A stretch of DNA of 64,000 nucleotides from Moniliophthora roreri (lineage: Eukaryota > Basidiomycota > Agaricomycetes > Agaricales > Marasmiaceae), in assembly GCA_001466705.2 (NCBI GenBank), contig LATX02000202.1:186001-250000 (forward strand), given 5' to 3'. Positions 10,568 to 21,029 of this stretch are shown piece after piece. The number at the start of each line of letters is the position of its first letter. Position 1 is the first letter of the stretch. A model generated the notes under the pieces. That model saw only the letters and a list, made by a program, of their open reading frames with translations, had not been told where the DNA came from and ran no database searches. Position numbers and translations under genes: made by a program.

Positions 10568-12439
10568 TTTACACTATTTCTGAATTGGAACACTTTAATA
10601 TGACATGAGATAACAGGTAATAAGGACTAGAGTGAGCCCAGTCTGCTAGTCATTGCCTTAGAGAAGTGGTGGTACCTTAGAAAGTATGAAGAGCTATATG
10701 ATACACTATACAGAGGTGTCTAAGCTGTACTTTCTAACCTATCTAAGTATCAGATCCAAAGCAGATCACTCCCGAAACCTGTAGGGAATCTAACTATGGC
10801 CCAATGAACACATTGGCTAGTTACTCAAGCTCTCAAAGTGCTATCAATGGGATTTTAACTTCTACTTTACTTTTCTATGACATCTGCAAAGTGCAAGCTG
10901 CAGTCAAACAGTACAGAGGTACTTAGAGGAGACATCAAAACAGAAAGACGACTTAGAACAGGAACGATCATAGAACAATCCTCCTCCGAAGTCAATATAT
11001 GGATCAGAGTCAAAGCAGGCAATCTCTTAATAAAGAATTCACTGGTGGCTAAACAATATGCGATAAGCAAACTAGGTACAAAGCCTGCTCGGAAAGACAG
11101 AAATCACTTCCAAAGGACATCCACTACCTACAGACAGATACAATGAGACATATGAAGAATATCTAATGTGCAAGAAATCCTAAATAAGACTGAGTGTGCA
11201 TTGTCAAAGGAGATCAGAACAATAACAGCGTGTTCTGAACTTGGAAAATTTGGCATCTAGGCCACTCCTGATGTGCAGATACTAGAAAAGAGAAATGCTG
11301 TCAAAAGATGGGATGGATACAGCCATCTGCTCATAGATACCCAACTTAGAAAAGAGAAAATACAAATTATAGAGTCTAGAACGCCTGGAGGCGTAGATAC
11401 CCATGCAGATATGGTCGGATACCCTAGTGGTCAGACTCTGTGACATCCGAATAATCCCTCTTTTAGTATCTCAGTCACTCATTTGTCATTTCCTGAATTA
11501 TCAGACATTATTTATAATTTTCTGTAGATATATTCCTTGGACTGTATATAAGGACAGCTAGATATTTGTACATACTCAAGTAACTCTGCCCCCTCTGATT
11601 GTGAATACATGACGAGTTTGTTTGGTGTATAAATTTGTGTGCCATTCCAGTTTTACTTCCTCACTACAGGCCCTGGAGATTGGTTCTGAGTGACTCCAGA
11701 GAGATAGAAATCTGATAACGAACTTGCATCATAAGAGATAAGAGTAACATCTTGAGTGCGTTATAGTACTTTTCTAAGAGAAACTTTACACCAAGAAGGA
11801 GCCTTGGGCTACAGGCCCTGGAGATTGGTCCTGAGTGACTCCAGAGAGATAGAAATCTGATAACGAACTTGTGTCATAAGAGATAAGAGTAACATCTTGA
11901 GTGCATTATAGCACTTTTCTAAGAGAAACTTTACACTAAGAAGGAGCCTTGGGCACTTGGAGTATGGCCTGTGTGTGTAGCAGGTTGTGACACACTTAGA
12001 GTCTTAGCAAGGGGTGTGCCTGCGCTGAACTCTTTGTAGAAATTGGTCTAGGACCTTTTCCAGTACACTGTGTGCTGTAGTTATCTTGAAGAAGTCTTGA
12101 ACTCCATAGGGTCAGACTATATCAGCTATTGAGTCTTTGTATGGGACTGTAGCTCTTGTGTTTGTGCTTTGTGCACCGTGTTCTTTGTGTTTTGTGTGTG
12201 TGTTTGTGATATAAACCATTTTAAAACCATATATACTCCTCTGGAGGTGAACACTTTGAAGTAGAACACTTCAATAAGAGAGCATCAACCTAGCTAAGAG
12301 TTTTGTTGGCATTCTAAGTGTGGTAACTCTGATCACGTCGATCCACACTTGCACAACAAACTGAGTTAGACTTTTGGAGGTTATCTTTTTGGGTAGTTTT
12401 CCACTAGTCTTATCTTAGACAAATTAACGGTTATTGACA
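10568..12439. other. Non-coding insert between the two peptidase boxes of copy A
   Basis: No supported gene in this 1.9 kb. A block starting TGTGACATCCG at 11439, with a TATA-like GTATATAAGG near 11539 and a possible CTACA end near 11668, looks like an LTR but no second copy or target duplication is visible. It also holds the 145-bp tandem repeat at 11664-11953. The region probably contains one or more decayed insertions in copy A. Confidence 0.4.
11664..11953. repeat. Two tandem copies of a 145-bp unit
   Basis: 11664-11808 is repeated as 11809-11953 (both begin CTACAGGCCCTGGAGATTGG) with only a handful of substitutions. There is no N between the copies and they are not identical, so this one is a genuine duplication. 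Confidence 0.9.
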
Positions 12440-12900
12440 TTGTTGTCAAGAATGGAAAGGTCTGGTCCAGTGCATCATTTGATAGTGAGCAATTGGGCTG
12501 CGAAGTGTTGGTGGAGTGAAATCCCCATTTCAAGGCCTAGTGATGATGAAATGCATTGTGAGAGCCAGCTTGTGTCATTCTCAAATGCATTTATCCAATG
12601 GTGAACTGTCCAACCCTTTGAGATAATGTACTTGGTAAGGGAGCATTTCTGTTCAAAGAGAGACTCGGAAAGTGGTTTCCCAGAGGTGCCTGATAGTAAC
12701 AGGTGTCAGTGTTCATCCAGAATGCTAAAAATGGGAGAGAATGGCAAGTTAGCAGCCATGTATTCCTCGTTCAACATAAATGCTGACAAAGAACTCCAGT
12801 TCTGTATAATTGCCCAAAACAAAAGTTCCAGGCTTGTATCAATCCAGCACGAGTTATTCTTCCATGGATAGCCAACCATTTTGCTTAGTTTTGAGCTAAT
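12440..12900 (-). pseudogene. Giant transposon gene, copy A, peptidase-like Cys-box part
   Basis: Minus frame contains GYPWKNNSCWIDTSLELLF, with the candidate nucleophile Cys codon at 12847-12849. An Asn/Gly-rich turn then Cys-Trp and a helix starting DTSLELL resemble the Cys box of USP-type deubiquitinases. The partner His box lies at 10.1 kb in the same orientation. The following residues (LNEEYMAANLPFSPIF, LFEQKCSLTKYI) carry no motif that I recognise. A TGA-type break occurs near 12596. Alternative reading: an unrelated papain-fold peptidase. Confidence 0.5.
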
Positions 12901-12909
12901 AAGCAGCCA

Positions 12910-15713
12910 CTAAGAGTTGTTTGTTGAATTCAGCTCCATGGTGTAGTCAGGAGTGATAACAGTAGCATTGGCATGATGCACTGAAGTTAGGTGAGATGCA
13001 GGAATATCATGAGCACCATGTTTCACAAAGGAAGCCACTTGACGTGTTACTGGGATGGAGTTTGCCGACTCCGTCATTTCAGTGCTGTCAATCCCATGCC
13101 ACTCAGAGACATCAGATTCAGATTTGCTGTGTCTTGGTGTGGGTTGGGGCTTTGCTGGTGCCAATGGTCTTTGAGAGCAGGTCTTTGCTTTCCTTTGGGA
13201 ACTACCGAGTAGTGCCTCAATAGTATTGGGAGGGCGATAGGAGCATATATGCTCTCGATTCTGCCTCATCTGCCCATGTACCTTCTCTGGCATTCTCCTC
13301 TTTTTGGTGTGATGAAATTTGTCTTTCAATTTCTGACGTTGAACTAGAGGTGACCTCCCATAGTATGGCTTGACACCACCTGCATTTTCATTTCAATTGG
13401 GGTATTTGAATGATGACAGGCTGAATACGCATGCTTGACCTTGTCCCAAGTTCTCTTATGCTCTACTGCAATTGCATAGCACTTCTCAAAGCCAGTCAGT
13501 AGCTCGTGCTGCTTTCCTTGCTTTGAGTACATGCTAAAGTGAGCAGCCTCTTGAGGATTGGTTGTGTCTGGAAGGTTAACCCAAGTATCTGAGCTGCTAG
13601 ACTCACTCCCCCCCAAGTTAACAACCAACATATAAGCAATCTCGGGACATGCCCACCACTCTACCCAACACTTGGCATGAGGAAATTGAGTAGATATTTT
13701 ACAGGCCTTTGTCTGAAAATCCTGGACCGTTTTTGCGGTAAGTAAACTGTGTGACAGTGACTTGAATTTGGTTTGCTGATTGAGTGGAACGATAGCAACA
13801 ATTTGTTTGACTCATGTAACTTGATTCCTGAAGTGCTGAGCACATCCTTGCAGAAGGACGACTGCTGCTGTACGAAGCTCCTCATTGCTGTGCCGATCAT
13901 CTTTGTCTTCCTTCCAGAAGCGTATGAATGCTTCAATAAAGCCCAATCTCTGTGCCTCACTGAAATCAACAGTCTAAATCAAGAGACAACATAAATAAAG
14001 AGTGAGATGATGAAAAACATAAACTTACATTGGCAAAATCCCTGTCAACAACCACCTGCCCCATTTGTGCCTTTGTGACTTGCATAGAACGCATCATTGC
14101 AAGAAAATGATACTCATAATGAATGGCAGTGGCTCCATTCGAGTATGAGTATATACCAGGTACCCAGTGTTGCATTGACTTGCTGAAGATCGATGTTGTG
14201 ATGAGGAGTGATGCAGGAACCCTGAACCAGCCATGAGCGGCATCCAAAACAGAACCATTGAGCTCTTTTGGATTCTTGCTCACCATAATCAACCACTCAG
14301 CCATCCATTGTGTTCGACATGTAATGACAGCAATTCCATTGAGCATGTGCTCAGCAATAATGAAGTTGGGATGGTTCTGCTGAAAAACACAGAACTGGGA
14401 GACAAAATCATTGCTGGAGGGAAGAGATGGTCCTTGGGCATTCTGTACAACATTTCTTGCAACGTTTTCGTTTACAAAACAATTGCTAATGTCTAAGAGA
14501 GATTCTCCAGATACTGTGTTTCTGGATTGGAGGGCAGCAGCCTTCGCAGTAGGATTAGCCTTCAACAGTGCTTCCAAGCACATCTGTTGTTGTGGAGCAA
14601 GGCGTTTCCTGCTAACAAAAATGTCATGGGTGTGTTTTGTGCTGTTCCAATACCAGACACCACCCTGGTACTTGACAATTGTTGAAACATTACTGCAAGG
14701 GTATTGCTGAAGTATCCACTTCATATTTGACTTATTTGTATCGTCGTTGGTGTCATTGTTACACTTGCATGGCTCCCCAATCTGCTTTCCACGCTGGGTT
14801 TTATCTGTTTTTGGGTGCACAATCTGCTCACAGTTTGGGTTGTTGCAGCAGAGATACCCAAGACAATACCGGCAAATTCATTTGCTCTGGTTAGGGTTAT
14901 CAGCATCCTCTGAGGCACCCTTGACCTGATATCTGCCACCACTAGTGTATCCCCATTCCACCACCAGTTCGTTGGTTTTGTTCTTGTACTTATCCCATGA
15001 AAGTTTAAGCAGAAAATTTCCCTGTGGCCATCCATCCCAGCCCCCTTTCAATTCACTGAGACAAATTTCCTCAACCTCTGTATCGTCCAAACTCTCACCC
15101 AAGCTCTGATCATCACTGTTACTTGTGTACTCAAGCTTTTCAGACTTGGAGGCATGGGAAGTTGAGCTATGTTTTCGAGAAGTCATTTGAGAATGTCCAC
15201 TATGTGAACATAGATCCAAGCCTTGATTATATTCATGCTTCAAATGTTTGGAAGGGCGATGGAGTGAGGAGTGTGATTTTATTGAATTCAGAGATGATGG
15301 TTGCTTATGCTTCGATGAATTTCATTTGTGGTGATTGGGGGAATCCGACAGCTTGGGAGAGTGAAACCAACACCTCTTTCTTCAAGGTTTCTCAACTAAG
15401 TCAATGTGATTAAACATAAAAAGGGTTTGAAACTAATATATAGGTATGCACTAGAAGATGTCTCATCCTTGCTTGCCGAAATCTCTTCTTTCCTTGATTT
15501 ATTACTATTCAAACTGGACTTTCTTCTACGTGACACTGAAAACTTGGCAATTTTGTGTTTCAAAGGTAATCCATTGCTTTCAGGTGGTCTCTCCAAGACA
15601 AACAGTGCTTTGAGCACTCGTTTCTGCATAATTAACAAATTTGATCCATGAAAAAGTCGAGGATAGAAGCAGAACACATACCAGTTGTGAAAATATTGAA
15701 TTCTCTCTTGCAA
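12910..15713 (-). pseudogene. Giant transposon gene, copy A, N-terminal and transposase-like part
   Basis: Read 15713 to 12910. A Ser/Lys/Arg-rich start (15713-15460) is followed by a Ser/His-rich exon with two in-frame TGAs and an acidic segment (15186-14880). Then comes a Cys-rich motif near 14879-14760 (CRYCLGYLCCNNPNCEQI ... CKC), reminiscent of GCM/WRKY-type zinc domains of Mutator-like transposases. The core at 14700-13800 contains FVSQFCVFQQNHPNF, VLDAAHGWFRVPASLLITTS (candidate first Asp), HWVPGIYSYSNGA and, after an intron, VDFSEAQRLGFIEAFIRFW (candidate second Asp). This is a common repetitive protein of agaricomycetes. A basic linker follows (13329-12910). The DDE roles are inferred by analogy with Mutator-like transposases. 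Confidence 0.65.
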
Positions 15714-16279
15714 GAAAGTGGGCGGGAAGAAGCACAGCGCATTCCGATCGCTCCTCCCTAGCCAAAAATATTTGTAATTTGCTGTAGCCAGGGCAACACA
15801 AGGATGAGCTAGGAAAAATTCTGATGTCTGTCACTTATATAGACTGAATCACATTGATGCCTAGTATCCTCTTGCACTAAATTTGAGACCTTCTGACATT
15901 GTAGTCTGAGGAAGATGCTGGATAGCTCACAGAACAGTGGCAATGAAGGGCAGCGAAGAGAACTTGATTGGATGTAGACAGCCACTCATGGTATTAGTGT
16001 CACATGGGTGATTTGAGTCAAGATTCATGCCATGTAATTTCAAGAAAAACAATTCCATTAGACATGGCAGCAAGCAAGCATATGGGTGTCGATGGTGGTC
16101 AAATCTGGTGCTTGAATGTGAGAAAGTGATGATGCTGACATCACCATCAGGCACAGCACCATCAAACGTTCTTCACCACCACCGATGAAAAGGAGTACAG
16201 AGAGTCCTCAATAGATACATAGGTTGAATCAACTTGTATTAACATGTCATTGAATAACCACTGAACTATAGGAATGTAC
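15714..16279. other. 5' non-coding part of copy A
   Basis: AT-rich stretch between the first coding exon and the terminal repeats of copy A. Only short unsupported ORFs are seen. Confidence 0.4.
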
Positions 16280-16401
16280 TGGATATTGTCTTGGCATGTC
16301 CTCGACCCTGCCTTGAACCTGCCTTGAACCTGCCTTGAAATCTGTCAAGGACTGTCAAGGATATGTCCTCAGGTGAAATGCCTTGAAATTGTCATGGCCC
16401 C
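16280..16401 (-). repeat. 5' terminus of the giant element, copy A
   Basis: Subterminal short repeats (CCTTGAACCTG three times from about 16313) lead to GGATATGTCC at 16359-16368 and then to AATTGTCATGGCCCC ending at 16401. The same layout, a GGACATGTCC palindrome about 30 bases from an ATGCCC(C) end, is found at 18861-18901 and 26923-26962. Since this end is the 5' end of copy A and 26962 is the 3' end of copy B, the element has inverted terminal repeats. Confidence 0.6.
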
Positions 16402-17555
16402 GTGACTGTCCTCTCGATCCCTCCGTGGGCCCATGAGCTCTCGTCGTCATCGGAGCCTCGTTCCCCTTTGGGCCATTCATCCGAGACTCGACCTGGCTCC
16501 TCCTGAGTCGTCCGTGGACCCGACAGCGGCTAGCACGCCAGACGCAGCTGTGATGATCGGGTCTTTATCCACCGTCGCAGCTCTACTTCTCATAATCTCC
16601 CCAAATCACCAATTCATGACACATTTCTTTCCAATAAACTGGGTATAATCTCTGAGAAATCCTTAAGAATCACTTCAAAACATACCATATTGGTACGTGA
16701 CGTCAATCTTAGCTTCCACAATCGCTCTCAGGCCCGCTGCCCACATATCAAGCTGAATTTCATGAAAAAGTGCAAAGAAAGCTAAGGAAGGCAAAGAAAG
16801 GTGTCATTTGTTTGCCTGTCGTAAGGTAGAGGTCAAATGCGAGTCTTCGGTTCAAAGGAAGTAGGGGAAGAGGGTGAGGAGGAGCAAGCCGTCGGGTAGC
16901 AATCGGGTAGACACAGAAGGAACTGGAATTAATCGGAAGCGAACAGAGGGATGTCATCAAAATCGGATCAGAACCATAAAAAACAGATGTGTTTTTCACT
17001 GGGCCTTATATCTCAGATACACCTCTTGTTTTTTATGGTGATATTCTAAGCTCCAGAATATAGCCCGTATAGATGGTATTCTTTATGCGTAAGTCTTTTG
17101 ACTTTCGATTTCATACCTCTTGCAAGAGCCCTCAGACCTATGCATTCTCGCCTTACTTTGTTCGGACCCTTCATTCCAGCTGACTCTTGGCCACGTTCGA
17201 TGGCTGTCCTCAGTGGCGCTAGCTCACACGTCAACTATTAGAATCAATTATTGACTAATGTAACTAACCTATCTTGATATAAAGTCATGAGACACATGCA
17301 TGCTTTGTTAGGCACACCATTTCAACCAGCCTGCAGGCTCTGTACCCATCCCCGATGGAGAGGGCCGAGTGGTCTGGCTATCGCGATGCCGAAGACGATG
17401 CTGCTGGTTCTGGATGATGGCTAACTACGTACACGGAAATGTAGACTACGCGCCGGAAGCTCATGCCAAGCACTGCCAAACAGGCCTGGAACCTCCGCTC
17501 CGTGCCCCGGTCCCCCTACTACACCGAAAAGCCCTTATCGACTTGACTCTCCACT
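16402..17555. other. Host intergenic DNA upstream of the P450 fragment
   Basis: No convincing gene. A TATA-like GATATAAAG lies at about 17275-17283, suitable as promoter for the P450 at 17556. A short minus ORF (17046-17234) has protein-like composition but no recognisable motif. Confidence 0.4.
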
Positions 17556-18530
17556 ATGTCATACACCGTCATTTCTACTTTTGTATACGTTATAGTATGG
17601 GTTTGTGCTTGGAGCATATACCTCAAGTTCAAACGTCCAGGAAACTTGCCACCAGGACCTAAAGGTTACCCCATCGTAGGGAACCTCTTCCAGCTTGATG
17701 CGGACCGACCGTGGCATTCTCTAATTGAATGGAAGAAGACTTATGGTACGTCGCAACTGTATTCAGGGTACACATTTCCCTAAATGAATTGCAACCAGGC
17801 GACATCATGTATATTCGCCTATTCAACCAGGACGTTATCGTATTGAACTCGGCCAAAGCAGCTGGGGATCTCCTTGACCGCCGCGCCGCCAACTACTCCC
17901 AGAGACCTCGAATCCCTGTCGCTGAATGCTTGACTGGCGGGTTGATTATAGCATTGATAGATCATGGAACAAGGTGAGTCTCCAAAAAGCACTGGGTAAT
18001 TTGACTTCATACTTCACAATTCAATAGATGGCGCTCCATGCGTCGTGCTACACACGAAACATTAAACATAAGAGCCAGTGTCAGCTACTTCCCAATACAC
18101 ATGCGTGAAGGTATTCAGCTTGCACTAAATATATTGGATAGCCCGCAGGAATGTCATGACCACATATATCGGTATTCTTGTCTGTCTATTAACAATAGGT
18201 TTGGGAAGCTGAAAGAGAATGATGTATAGGTTCACCTCGTTCACAATCGCATCTCTCATATATAATGATACGTCTCGTCGCCATGCAATCACAGAAGAGC
18301 TGTCAAATCTCATCAGTGATATATCCCTAGCCACCGCACCTGGAAGATATCTCGCCAACCACATTCCCATCCTGGAGCACATCCCAGAATTTTTTGCAAG
18401 GTGGAAACAAGAAATGAAGGCAAAGTACAATATGTACAATGAGAGCATTGTGAAATTCTTTCTTCCCATTAAGGAATTGGTGGTATGGATATATGCCCAA
18501 ATTAAAATTCAACTGACAGCTTCGACAATC
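17556..18530 (+). pseudogene. Cytochrome P450, N-terminal part, cut by a contig join
   Basis: Membrane anchor (about residues 5-22) followed by the Pro-rich hinge NLPPGPKGYPIVGNL. Exons: 17556-17745, 17799-17973, 18028-18171 and 18230 onward, all joined by GT...AG introns that keep the frame. Helix C region has WRSMRR, and FTSFTIASLIYND and GRYLANHIPIL match microsomal fungal P450s such as the O-methylsterigmatocystin oxidoreductase-like group. The sequence runs into the N at 18531; the I helix, ExxR and heme-cysteine regions are absent, and the sequence after the N is transposon. It is therefore a partial gene, either truncated by the transposon or only by the assembly. Family certain, substrate unknown. 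Confidence 0.82.
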
Positions 18531-18531
18531 N
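18531..18531. other. Contig join (single N)
   Basis: Single N between the P450 exon and transposon sequence. No flanking duplication is visible here, unlike at the other three Ns, so the true distance and adjacency are unknown. Confidence 0.8.
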
Positions 18532-18901
18532 GTACAGCCAATATTCCCATGGACAGATAAGCCTGAGTGGTGAGTCTGAATGTCAAACTGGCAAGGTATA
18601 AATAAATTTCTGTATTCACATGATGCCAAAACATGATAATTAACCAGTAGGCAAAAGGAAAAAGGGACCCATAAGGTAGTAGAGTAGCAATGAAGTAGAG
18701 AAGTCTAACTTCCCACAGCTTGGTTGAGGCTCAACATTACTGGAAAGAAGCAATTGATATTCTGTGACTAGTTACCCTCAGTAAGCACAGGGATCTAATA
18801 TGAGTCATAGGTAAGTTAAAATTACATTTAAGGACATTTTGAGACATTTAAGAACATTGAGGACATGTCCTTGACCATGTTCTTGAAAATATATATGCCC
18901 C
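18532..18901 (+). repeat. Right end of a related element abutting copy B
   Basis: GGACATGTCC at 18861-18870 precedes ATATATATGCCCC, ending at 18901, the same terminal layout as 16401 and 26962 and in the same strand sense as 26962. Short ACATTTAAG/GGACATT repeats lie just inside (about 18825-18860). Coding homology of copy B begins within a few bases at 18906. It probably is a smaller relative inserted into copy B. Confidence 0.5.
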
Positions 18902-18905
18902 TTCA

Positions 18906-20374
18906 GGATGAGTGGGATTTCCCACTTGTTCTGCAGCCAATACAAAGCCAGAAAGCTAAGAAGGTTGGCCTAGTGTATGACATTGTTGGTCGCTCATTTT
19001 GGGGGCGAAGTCACTATGTCAGCTGCTTTGTGGTAAATACCAATACCCCAAGTAGGAGAAAAGCTGTCTTTTTCTATAATGGTCAATCTTGGAGTGTGGA
19101 GGGTACAGAGAAAGGCTACAGTCATTGGGAGTCAGGTGGTATCTCAGCCCTTCTTGGAGGAAGGAACGTTTCTCTGCCAGCAGCCTATAAAGGTTTCAAG
19201 ACCATTACTATTTTCTATGCACTCCATGGTGGCACCTCTGCATGGGAATGGTTCTCAAACTATCAGAGGACACAGTTATCATCAACACTTGGAATTCAGC
19301 TGAGCAATGACTTCCAGCATTTAGTGTCATCACAGCCAGTACTTAACAGGGATGGATTCTTGAGGATACCTGTCCAACAGATGCAGTGGTTATCAGTCAA
19401 TGCAAAGAAAGGTATTTGTCACTTTGAATATGCTATGGAGGCTGTTCTTCATCGTGAAGAAACAGTAATAGAACAAGTGAATCCTACAATTCTGGTTCTT
19501 GATGCAGATGGGAAGGATGACCAGCAAGACAAAGGTGAGTAGAATAATTATGCCTGACATGACATCTGAATTTACATGCTACAGACTCTGTTTCAGACTT
19601 TTTATTTGATTCTGCTGATGCCATCAGCAACTCAAATCATTCACGTTCTGTTTCACTGTCAACTGATTCATCATCTTGCAGTGGAGTTGTTAAAGCAAAT
19701 ACACTGCCATCCTCATCTCCACCTGTGACAATTTCTCTGCCACTGTGGCGAAACAGAAGACAGTAACAGGCAGGAGATAGGTCAGAAAACAGTGCAATGT
19801 GATGAATGTGAATGGTTCTCACATGTAGCATGTCAGCCATCAGGTGATAATGTCTGTATGTTAACAGAGTTCAAATGTCATGACTGTGAAGGACTGGTCC
19901 TTGTGAAGAGGTGAACATGCAAGTCTATAAGAATGTAAGTTATGCATGCTCTAAGCTATATAATCTTTCACTAATTACATTCCTTGTCTAGTCAACATGC
20001 ACCTGAACTATTACAGGATGTTCCCAAGCGACTACAGTATGCTCTCTAAAATTATACTAAAGATGCTCACTCAACTTTACTTAGACAAGGAATAACTGTT
20101 CTGGTTAAGGATGGCACACTTTTTGCATATCCTGCCTGCTTAATTGAGCCAGAGAACAATCTCAAATCTTGGACTATCAAATGGTGGCATCTGAATCAAC
20201 CAGCTGAAGACACCACACATATACCTAATAGTTATGTGACTGTAGAGGTTACTCAGATTGTGGACAGTCTGTATCACGATGTTAAAGGTAGATGGAGTGT
20301 CCAAGTAAGTAAAGATAATCATTTGAGTATTGGCTTATCAATTAAATCTGTTTGTTGATAGCTTGGTTAATGGA
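18906..20374 (+). pseudogene. Giant transposon gene, copy B, first part (peptidase His box, PHD finger, SH3-like)
   Basis: From 18906 the protein EWDFPLVLQPIQ... SHYVSCF ... VFFYNGQSW matches copy A (9.5-10.6 kb) and gives a 200-residue open stretch to 19542. After an intron come an acidic Ser-rich linker and, at about 19790-19900, the PHD-like zinc motif (VQCDECEWFSHVACQP... CHDCEG). At 20090-20310 is the SH3/Tudor-like segment (YPACLIEP, WTIKWWHL). Copy B lacks the transposase and Cys-box portions, which lie beyond the contig join or are lost. The frame is interrupted at 20375 by a solo LTR and resumes at 21035. Not functional as it stands. Confidence 0.65.
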
Positions 20375-20379
20375 CAATG

Positions 20380-21029
20380 TGTTACAATCACGTGAACAGA
20401 CAATCTTTTTCTCCATTTCTTTTCACTTTTTCTTTTTCATATCCATTGCTTGGACATCTTAGCGCTCTTAGGTGCTAGTTTTCTCTTTCAATCCATGCTT
20501 CTCATTAACATCTGGACACATCCACCTTCCCAGCCCTCTTTTCCAATCCCATGCCTTTCTCATTATTTAAGACGTCATTACTATGTCATTCACGACATCA
20601 GTATGATGTCATTATTCTATTCAATTCTATTTCCTTCTATTTATGATGTGATGTCATCTCTAACATCACTTATTGTATCATTATAACTTATTTTCATTCC
20701 TCGACATCGTTTCTGATGTCATGTTCATATTTATAATGTCATCATAGGTACATTCTATTTACTAAACAAATGATGTCGCTCTAGCAGATTGTATGCAAAC
20801 TAGTAGCTACAAATGTTGTATAAGTAGGTAGTTTGCAGGTCTAAGCTACCTCAGCTTGACCTGGTTAATCCTTTGGACATCTTGCTCACATCGACCAAAC
20901 TCTCAGAACAATCTAGTGAAGGATAATACCTTTGTTAGTTGTTCAAACTCGAACTTGATCTTCGCGCTTAACGCCACTATGTCATTGTGGTTGTTGAGTT
21001 GTTGTTGTTGCTGCACAAGTAACGTAACA
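20380..21029 (+). repeat. Solo LTR, 650 bp, inserted in copy B
   Basis: Starts TGTTACAATC, ends GTAACGTAACA and is flanked by the target duplication CAATG (20375-20379 and 21030-21034). Its ends and the internal CAGCTTGACCT (20852-20862) match the LTR at 1288, so it belongs to a related gypsy family, but it is longer and different in the U3 part. A TATAA at 20819-20823 lies about 30 bases before CAGCTTGACCT. No internal region remains, as after LTR-LTR recombination. Deleting it restores alignment of copies A and B. Bases 20596-21029 reappear after the N at 21696. Confidence 0.9.
20571..20776 (+). promoter_or_regulatory. Cluster of ATGTCAT/GACATC motifs in the U3 of the solo LTR
   Basis: About ten copies of GATGTCAT, GACGTCAT or their complements occur in 200 bases. 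They resemble CRE/bZIP sites (TGACGTCA) and could act as enhancer repeats. A binding protein is not known here. Confidence 0.4.

Noticed and set aside
14233..14710. Plus-strand ORFs over 14.2-14.7 kb
   Set aside because: They lie opposite the transposase-like frame of copy A and lack any motif.
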